Part shown: in pieces, positions 57,901 to 64,000 of the stretch
Layout: each line of letters begins with the position of its first letter
How positions within the stretch are numbered: the first letter of the stretch is position 1
DNA from: Caprella mutica
Taxonomy: Eukaryota; Arthropoda; Malacostraca; Amphipoda; Caprellidae
Direction of reading: 5' to 3'
NCBI GenBank assembly: GCA_947561585.1
Contig: CANNZV010000508.1
Location: forward strand, 310,001-374,000
Length of the DNA stretch: 64,000 nt
Program-made: the position numbers and the translations under genes
Notes under the pieces: generated by a model
Seen by the model: only the letters and a program-made list of their open reading frames with translations
The model's database searches: none
What the model was told of the DNA's origin: nothing

Positions 57901-60900
57901 AAGGTTAAATGACTAATAAAGATCACTAAATGAATAAACAGTACTACTATGCTTTACTATATCTTTAAAATATAAATTTATTAAGCAGCTCACCCGGCAT
58001 AACTAGTGCCGCATATACCGACTGAGAGACATATTACCACAAGTGCTAGAATTTGGTTACATCCAGTGAAACACATGCTTAGCAAACCCAACATTGGTCC
58101 ATAACCAGCTGCAAGAAAATCATTTTCAATAATAATGAAAAACAAATCAAAGAGTACCAAATAATATGTGTATTCATTTGCCCAATATGTGTTTATATCT
58201 ACCTAGAACCATGGAAAGTCTCCTGACGTTTAGTATGCTGATCTTGCCCCTTATTGTAAGTGCAGTCATAAGGTTAGTGAATGAAACTGATACTATCAAT
58301 GTCATCAAGTATGGAATACTGGATAATAATCCAATCTGGAAAAAAATGAATTGATTACTACTGTAAAATATATTTTGATAATAAACATATACATTGATAC
58401 ATTGAGTGCCAGAAATATAAGCATATAGTTTTTTCTTAATATTCTTCATATTTTCAATAAAAATAATTAATACTCGATATTTTCCATGACAATACTAACA
58501 ATATTGTTAACTGACTTCCACAAAAGTTGCTTGTTTCTGCTGACGTAATGGTACTTTAACCCTACTAATAAAATGCTCGAAAATTCACTCACTAACCTAC
58601 AAACTATAAAGTCCAGTCTCATTCTACAAACATTATCGCTTGGTATATTTTTCAGATACGTAGTCGAAAATATAGTAAATTAGCCACTCTGTTCTTCAGA
58701 TGCAAATCATATCGAAAATATGAGTAGCATGCTGAAAAGAAGTATTTATAGGAAAAGTGGAAAATTGTGTCTTCCAAAAATATGTATATTTGGTTTGCTG
58801 TTTTGAAAAGGACCAATGAAATTTCATTAGCTAATTCATGTGTTTGACATTAACTATGTAAGGACCATAAGCATTTCCTCGTGTTAATAAAAAAAACATA
58901 TCTGTATTATTATTGTTTTTAAGTTACCTAATTCTAATGTATAAAGATAGTTTTAATTTAACGTCCAATCATCCGTTAGCACTATTTCGATATATTAGCA
59001 GTGAATTGATTAGATCTTCACATGTGTTGGTGCTGCCACAAAAATGATTATTATTTGAACAAAATTTTTGTGGAAAACGAACAGAATAAGAACGAAATAA
59101 ATTATTTTCATATAACTATGAAGGCAGTTCTTTGGGATCTATCTTTATAATAAATTAAATGAAACAAATTATGACCCTTACATTCCTTATTTCCATGTGC
59201 TGAATGTGGCTGAGGTAAGTGGGTAATTCTGCCATTAGGGTATAGAAACCCCAACAATATCCAAAGTGCACGACTGCTGTTCCCCAGAAAGGTAAACTAG
59301 TCATAATGTGCTTCCAAGGGATATTCTGAAATAATATTTAATACAGATAAATATTTCAACCTTGTGGATCATATGACTTTCAGACTATTGGTATACTAAC
59401 TCTTTTCCTTTCCGTCTTCAGAAGAGTTATAGGACGTAACTTCTTGTTTTCCCAATCAGATATTCTGGGATGTTGAGCAGGCGAATCACGAATTAGTGTG
59501 AACCACAAGATGGACCAAATGATGCCCACTATGCCAAAAATGTAAAAGACGGAAGGCCATCCTCCCATGAAATCACTGCTGCACATGAATCCAGTCAATG
59601 TCGATGAAACCACAGTTCCAAAATAAACCCCTACCAAATATTTTAAAAATGTGGGTATCGCTCAGGTTAAAAGTATTGGAAGAATCACATAATCGAATTA
59701 ATATATACACTAACTCAAATATTTTTTCTAGAATATTAATTAATTATTGACCAAATTTACACACCAGCATAAGTAATGCCAGAAATCCTTGACCTCTCTT
59801 CTGGTAAAGTCCACGAAGCTAAAATAGCATTCATTGATGGGTATGACACTCCCTGAAATACGAAAGATGTCTTATTTACTTAATATTACTTCAGCTATTT
59901 TAAACATATATAATTCATTTGTATCTTCAAATAATATAATTACATCGTAAAAGCCTGCAAGGACTCTGACAAAGATGAAAAAGGTGAATGAGGACCTAGC
60001 AGCAACAGGAGAGAGAAGAGTGAGAATAGAACACCCTAGAACACCGAGACCCATCACCAGTCTGCTTCCATATCGCTCTGCTGCTACTCCACCCAAAATG
60101 TTGCTGAGAGTATAACCCAAATAATAGGAACTCAGCACCAAACCTTGTTCTGATGCATCCCAGTCAAACTCTCCTTCTTTCTTAGATTACATTTTAAAAA
60201 AGTATTAAAAAACAAAAATGTAACCGAATTAATCACTTTTACTAGGATACTGTGTCTTATCTCAGTTGAGGGAAATCTACTCTCGAATCTCGATAGTATA
60301 AAAATGAAAAAATTTATTCTATGTAACATCAAATTTATTTCCAGAAAAAGTTTCTGAATTGTTTAGACCACATTGCATATTATCATTAAATTTGTTTTTA
60401 AATAGCTCAGGCGGCTATGACATTGTGCTTTAATAATTTTCTGTATGCAATTTGTATTACTGAATGATTACTTTCACATACCACGTTAGCAGTATATTTT
60501 TCATCAAATATTTCTTTGGAATTTGATACCGAAATATTTAGAAATTTGCTATTGCCGTCAACATTCATTCTGCAAATTATCTTTTCTCCTCTGTTTATAC
60601 ACTTATAATTTCTGGAACTTATACTTATAATTTATGAACCGATACTAATAATGAGCTACTTAACAAATAAATAGATGACAGTTTACCAACATAAACACTT
60701 TTTTTCAGTTTTATTTAATGTTAGTTGGATTTTTTTCAAGGTGGAGCTTTCCAGTGGTATAGAATCATTCATGGTTGAATATCCATCGGTGGAATTTTCA
60801 GGGAGGAACTTTTCGGGTGGAATTTTTCCGATGGTGAATTTGATTTTAACCTATTTTTATACAAAATATTATTTCTGTTGCAACAGTTCAAAGCAGCCTT

Positions 60901-63280
60901 AGATAATTTTTAAAACAATATAGTAGATGCAAAGAAAATCTCTGTTTCATTTTTTGAGTAGCAATACAATTGTCTATTGCTCCCGGAATACACGAACATT
61001 CTGATAATATTTAAGGATATGTAATCAATTTTATATATTTCGCATTATTCAATAGCTCCCTTTGATCAATTAAGAGAACACTGACACGATAATTAGATTC
61101 CAGGAGGAAAATTCCACGAAGAAAATTTCACTGAGGAAAATTCTACTGAAGAAAATTCCACTGAGGAAAATTCCACTGAGGAAAGTTCAAACGAATCTTC
61201 CGTGCACCGATAATTATGGTTTAAAAGTAGCGTGACGTTCTAATTTCGTGCTATTAATTGGCTAACAACTTATTATTTAGTGAAAAGGAGACATGACAAC
61301 TCAATTTATAGAATAAATGTATCACTAAGAATTTGAAAAAACTAACACAAATTAAGAAAAAACAAATGTACTAAACACATATTTATGAATGCAAATCTCA
61401 TCATTGGATTTTAATTAAATTCAAACATAGCAGATAAACAATCATTTTTCTGTATGAACATAATGATAGAAATTAATTTCAGAATTATATGAATAAATAT
61501 TAAATGCACAGATAATTGTTTACCTCCATTATTTCCTTCTGGAAGGAACCTTCATAATTATTAGAGCAGGAGAGATTGTTATTGTCAGATGAGAAATTGA
61601 CCAAGGTATTGTTCTTTTTCACCATGGCTATTATAGCGATTGAGATGCTCACTCTTAAGGAGTACAATATGGAGAAGCCGAAGAAACCCAGAAGAGCTAA
61701 AGTATGTTGACATCTCCATCGAACTGCGGGTACAAATTTTAGATATCGATAACGATCAAGGGTAAACTCCTAGTTTAGTTTACCTTACCCAAAGGTCAAC
61801 TAGACTAGGAAGCGGGTATATAAATCGTATATTATAGCATTGAACAATAAAAAAATAAGTTCAAATTATTTTCTATGATATTGTGATTTTTACAATTTAA
61901 ATTTAAATTAAAATAAAATATTATTTGAATGTAATATAATATGTATCTATAATACCGATCAACTATTAAAGAGAATGTCTTATGATTGAAAAAATATATG
62001 AGCTTTTAAAATATTTTTCATCCTTCAACTATTCAAGAAAAGGTTTTTAATTTGTAAACCGTGCCATTTGAAACTTCTACAGGTTGAAAAGTATGCGGAT
62101 AACTGGAGCAGCTGTCTACAATTTCTATGTAAAATATGAATTATGTAAAATATGATTATGTAATATATATGTAAAAATATGTAAAAATATGATCATATAT
62201 GTGAAATATGATTTAAATATTAATATCTCTTTATATTATATACCCGCTTCCTAGTTTGGGTGACCCTATAGATCCAAGGATCAAGTAAACTAGGAGTTTA
62301 CCCGATCAAGTAGTTATATACTTGCTGAAAAAGATTGTAAATTGTAAAAACTGTGTGAATATTCTGCTCCTCTGTTATTCAAGAAAAAACTAGAAAGAAT
62401 AAAATTATTGAAACTCATTTATTTCAATCTTCACGTCATTAGATTTATGAAATTGTCTAAAAGATGAACCTGTAATGAAATTATGTTACGTAAGTTACTT
62501 ATGTAGATTTTTTCAAATTGTATTTAACCTTTACCTATTATATTCGCAACTGTATATAATGAATTCCTTCTTTCGATCTCATTTCTGCTGTCTCTTAAAA
62601 TAGTAATGTCCAAGTGAAGTACTGCAAAGTGGAATCTTTGCACTCCATTAAACATTTATTTATTGAAGGTAACGAAGAATGAAAAAAAACACTACATCTC
62701 AGTCAATATCAGCATCACATCATTTGCCTCTAGAAATCGTCTAATACAACGTGACCGGATGATTGCAATTATCAATATAGATAATTTATTAAAGCTGAGA
62801 GCATTACTCGAATAGTTCAATAATTTGACGTTTCTTAATTATAATCCTGGATATGACTAACCTTGAGTTTTTAGAATCCCTAGTTCTCGGTTTCGTCAGT
62901 TTGAATTAATGATATTGACCAAAAAGTAATGATAATGACCTCTAAATATTATAATCCTATTATATAGATAAGTCACAATTATTCATTTAGTCAGACAACG
63001 TGAGAGTAATAATTCTATAACGAACATAAAAGTGTGCCCAAAATGTAACTATCTTTAAGTTCTTTGAAGGAATTTTTTATTTGGCATTAAATCGTTTTAT
63101 ATGTATTAGCTCTTACTTACAATGTTGATATATATTGATAACAATTAATCTTATAGCCAGAAGAATACTAACATTAATAAAATGAATGATTTGTACTCAA
63201 TATGTAAAATTAAACTCACCTCCAGTAGTACTATCTTCCGTTGGCAAAATAGATGATCGTTCGTTTGACTGTGGACTCAT
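48999..63280 (-). CDS. SLC17-type MFS transporter, copy B (complete)
   Basis: Full SLC17 (sialin / phosphate cotransporter-like) gene. Exons on the minus strand: 63280-63220, 61723-61524, 60180-59944, 59852-59765, 59630-59401, 59325-59182, 58335-58203, 58108-57994, 52615-52489, 50400-50280, 49060-48999; 1,518 nt, 505 residues plus stop, normal for the family. Starts MSPQSNERSSILP. The first helix is HTLALLGFFGFSILYSLRVS. The first luminal/outer loop has N-glycosylation sequons NNT, NFS and NLS. It continues EFDWDASEQGLVLSSYYLGY, then FVRVLAGFYDGVSYPSMNA (family R...G.x(E/D)GV..P; D here instead of the usual E), SWTLPEERSRISGITYAG, RDSPAQHPRISDWE, and tail DISDEESKETQTTTGN. No frame damage. 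Acts as a 12-helix plasma or lysosomal membrane cotransporter; substrate unknown. Convergent with copy A. A CRE palindrome lies 280 bp upstream. Confidence 0.95.
49168..50245. mobile_element. 1.1-kb element with about 250-bp inverted arms, in copy B intron
   Basis: Left arm words CTAAAATTTGGTACAGACATCC, AAAAAGCGCCATCGGTT, GATCCCCAAAACTCTAGTGGC and AAGGTCATGTTATA are mirrored at 50080-50225. The middle has no transposase. Boundaries and target duplication are uncertain. Confidence 0.65.
50596..50690. repeat. GGACAATTCGTCGC array in copy B intron
   Basis: Five units of (G/T)GACAATTCGTC(G/C) with variants. Same repeat family as the element at 8534-9107. It lies in the intron of copy B that is homologous to the copy A intron carrying that element. 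Confidence 0.8.
51139..52035. other. GC-rich block with imperfect inverted ends, copy B intron
   Basis: Clearly richer in GC and CpG than its flanks. TTGCCATTGCAGTACACCGCTG at 51139 is loosely mirrored by CAGCGGCAGTGGCAA near 51877, suggesting an old DNA element of about 750 bp. CGGTAAC, ACCGCTC and GGAGCGG words recur. Open minus-strand frames of 64-87 codons show no known motif. Confidence 0.4.
53200..53455. repeat. About 32-bp tandem array, GATGTACTATCAGAGAAAAG
   Basis: Eight degenerate units consisting of ATGATGTACTATCAGAGAAA followed by AGAGTCACTGTG. In the long intron of copy B. Confidence 0.85.
53456..54797. other. Intron sequence, nothing recognised
   Basis: AT-rich part of the 5.4-kb copy B intron; no ORF, array or clear inverted repeat. 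Confidence 0.4.
54798..55020. repeat. CCGGGTGAGTTCGTAC inverted/direct repeat trio
   Basis: CCGGGTGAGTTCGTACA occurs at 54800, in reverse complement at 54981, and again as GCGGGTGAGTTCGTACA at 55003. The spacing suggests the ends of a small inverted-repeat element plus a remnant of another. Confidence 0.55.
55447..56023 (+). mobile_element. mariner-like element, deletion derivative
   Basis: Inverted ends TACCGGGTGTCCCAAAAAATG and the complement of TATAGAGGCTGTCCCAAAAAA. GCAGCTGATAACTGAATTGTT at 55482 is mirrored at 55968. The plus strand 55586-55805 encodes the N-terminal helix-turn-helix region NAVEVQRQFRRDSQKEPPTQ, then GTVQDVHKKRSGRPRRS. The segment repeats inverted near 55850 (TTTCTTTGCACTTCAACTGCG). 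Catalytic domain deleted. Confidence 0.8.
56110..57032. mobile_element. Foldback element carrying a nested MITE in one arm
   Basis: Left arm 56110-56400 (CACATGATCAATATTATTGAC, TTTGAGCAATAAGCGCAGTG, CAACACAAGCTCTTCCTTAGG) is mirrored by 56600-57032. The right arm is longer because of the 146-bp insert at 56683-56828. Non-coding. Confidence 0.8.
56683..56828. mobile_element. 146-bp hAT-like MITE with 8-bp target duplication
   Basis: Flanked by CCCTAAGG at 56675-56682 and 56829-56836. Ends GTACGTTCACACTACAAGCGG and the complement of GCTTGTAGTGTGTTTGAG, with GCGGAGC/GCTCCGC palindromes inside. The other arm of the host foldback has one CCTTAGGG (56306-56313) and no insert, so it is the empty site. 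Confidence 0.85.
57058..57455. repeat. Diverged direct duplication, about 240-bp period
   Basis: 57058-57210 and 57295-57450 share AATCCTAGTAGGGGGTTAT / ATACTAGCACGGGGTTATG, AAATTCCTCTG and GACTAGTTTGTAG-like words in the same order. Old tandem duplication in a copy B intron. Confidence 0.5.
60752..61190. mobile_element. Element ended by inverted GGTGGAATTTTC arrays
   Basis: Left array 60752-60840 (GGTGGAATTTTCAGGGAGG, GGGTGGAATTTTTCCGATG) is mirrored by 61100-61190 (GAGGAAAATTCCACTGAG, five units). The 260-bp middle is AT-rich. Lies in the second intron of copy B. Confidence 0.6.
61753..62310. mobile_element. 542-bp element with 8-bp CGATCAAG duplication
   Basis: Body 61761-62302. Ends GGTAAACTCCTAGTTTAG and the exact complement of GGTAAACTCCTAGTTTA. 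A second inverted pair, ACTAGGAAGCGGGTATA, lies at about 61805 and 62243. Flanked by identical CGATCAAG at 61753-61760 and 62303-62310. The 8-bp duplication suggests hAT or a relative. No transposase; AT-rich interior. In the first intron of copy B. Confidence 0.88.
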
Positions 63281-63778
63281 ATTATATATTATACAGAAAT
63301 GATAAAACTGTGTTGGACATTTATGTTACAGTGAAACCTATCAGTATAATAAATAGGATAACTTTTTACAATCTGAGAAAAATTAGAATTCATTTAAAAA
63401 AATATTCTTTTACAAAAACCTAACCATTTAACGACCAAGAAAAACATCAAATATTTTCTTTTTGTAATCACTATCATAGAAAATAAATAGAGAAGTAGAC
63501 GAAGTTTCAAATTCATTGACGGTGAACTTGATCCGGTCTTCAGAAACGATGTAAACAAATGACGTCACACAAAATCAGATGAGAGTTTTATATGTAGGTG
63601 GGTCAAATAAATAGACAGAATATGTCAATAAACAATATGTTTGGTTAGCTTCCAGTACCTAGATATGTTTTATATATTTAATATCAGACTGGCACTTATA
63701 AATTAGCTTATTGGCAAACTAGTTAAATGTAACTCGGTACCTAGTAACCTATAGTACCTACAGTGAATGACCATTATA
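63281..63778. other. Upstream region of SLC17 copy B
   Basis: AT-rich. Apart from the CRE palindrome at 63560 no promoter element was recognised. No TATA box or initiator can be placed with confidence. Confidence 0.4.
63560..63567 (-). promoter_or_regulatory. CRE palindrome TGACGTCA upstream of copy B
   Basis: Perfect CREB/ATF-type site about 280 bp before the copy B start codon. Only other TGACGTCA sites noticed are the tips of the element at 38997-39391 and a CATGACGTCACAG context there. Function inferred. Confidence 0.4.
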
Positions 63779-64000
63779 CAGGGTGTCCCAGAAGTAACTG
63801 ACCCTTTTAATTTTCTAATTAAACAAAAACTAAGGAGGCCAGGTTGTTAAAATAGGTTTCAAATCAAAGAAAAACATTTTCATGGTTTATTAAGACTATT
63901 TTTTGAAAACAATATCTTTTAGATGATGACCACTGACGCTTCGACAACTTTGCGCTCTTTTCACTGTGTTTTGCATGACCATCCTCAGCGTATCAGGCGA
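63779..64000 (-). mobile_element. mariner-like element, 3' end, cut by window
   Basis: Starts at a CAGGGTGTCCCAGAAGTAAC terminal repeat. On the minus strand the last 100 bases encode SPDTLRMVMQNTVKRAQSCR then SGHHLKDI, like the C-terminus of mariner-type transposases (R..C....GGHFEH). The rest lies beyond the window. Confidence 0.7.

Noticed and set aside
60675..60902. 75-codon plus-strand frame
   Set aside because: Covers the left GGTGGAATTTTC array of an inverted-array element; repeat-derived.

Overview
The window looks like nuclear DNA of an insect, possibly a hemipteran (weak inference). It is AT-rich, its genes are split by GT-AG introns, and it is crowded with DNA transposons (Tc1/mariner, hAT-like, PIF/Harbinger-like, foldback), Penelope-like and non-LTR retroelement pieces, and many short tandem arrays. 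No tRNA, rRNA, operon or prokaryotic signal was seen.

Host genes. Two paralogous SLC17-type (sialin / inorganic-phosphate cotransporter-like) major facilitator genes face each other tail to tail. Copy A runs on the + strand (1-13248); its 5' part lies before the window. Copy B is complete on the - strand (63280-48999), with 11 coding exons and 505 codons plus stop. Every exon fully present in both copies has the same length and phase. Between them is a multi-exon + strand gene (31684-42111) that I do not recognise. It has a very long first exon built of two different protein tandem repeats, followed by an apparently non-repetitive helical C-terminal region over six more exons. As given, its reading frame is broken four times. 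A short Q-rich/RING1 exon pair (43859-44925) and a THAP zinc-finger exon inside a CRE-tipped inverted-repeat element (38997-39391) complete the protein-coding content.

Mobile DNA by region. 0.7-2.4 kb: Tc1-like element with doubled inverted ends. 2.6-3.6 kb: Penelope GIY-YIG relic split by a foldback MITE. 5.1-5.7 kb: array of 35 consensus splice-donor-like motifs inside a copy A intron. 7.3-8.3 kb: PIF/Harbinger-like element. 8.5-10.7 kb: two elements ended by inverted arrays of short tandem repeats. 11.7-12.2 kb: foldback of Penelope 5' sequence. 17.2-24.2 kb: a 61-bp satellite containing a Tc1 element and a nearly complete non-LTR retrotransposon (PHD + coiled coil + RRM-like ORF1; APE + RT ORF2). 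24.5-24.9 kb: CR1-like fragment. 28.8-29.8 kb: another inverted array followed by a Penelope RT. 45-48.6 kb: 24-bp satellite, gag relic, mariner and foldback elements. Copy B introns hold further foldbacks, a mariner derivative, a 146-bp hAT-like MITE, a 542-bp element with perfect 8-bp target duplications, and another inverted-array element.

The host genes show no obvious functional linkage beyond the duplicated transporter. The most unusual material is the splice-donor array, the recurring inverted short-tandem-array architecture, and the repetitive central gene. All calls are from reading the sequence; nothing was searched against a database.
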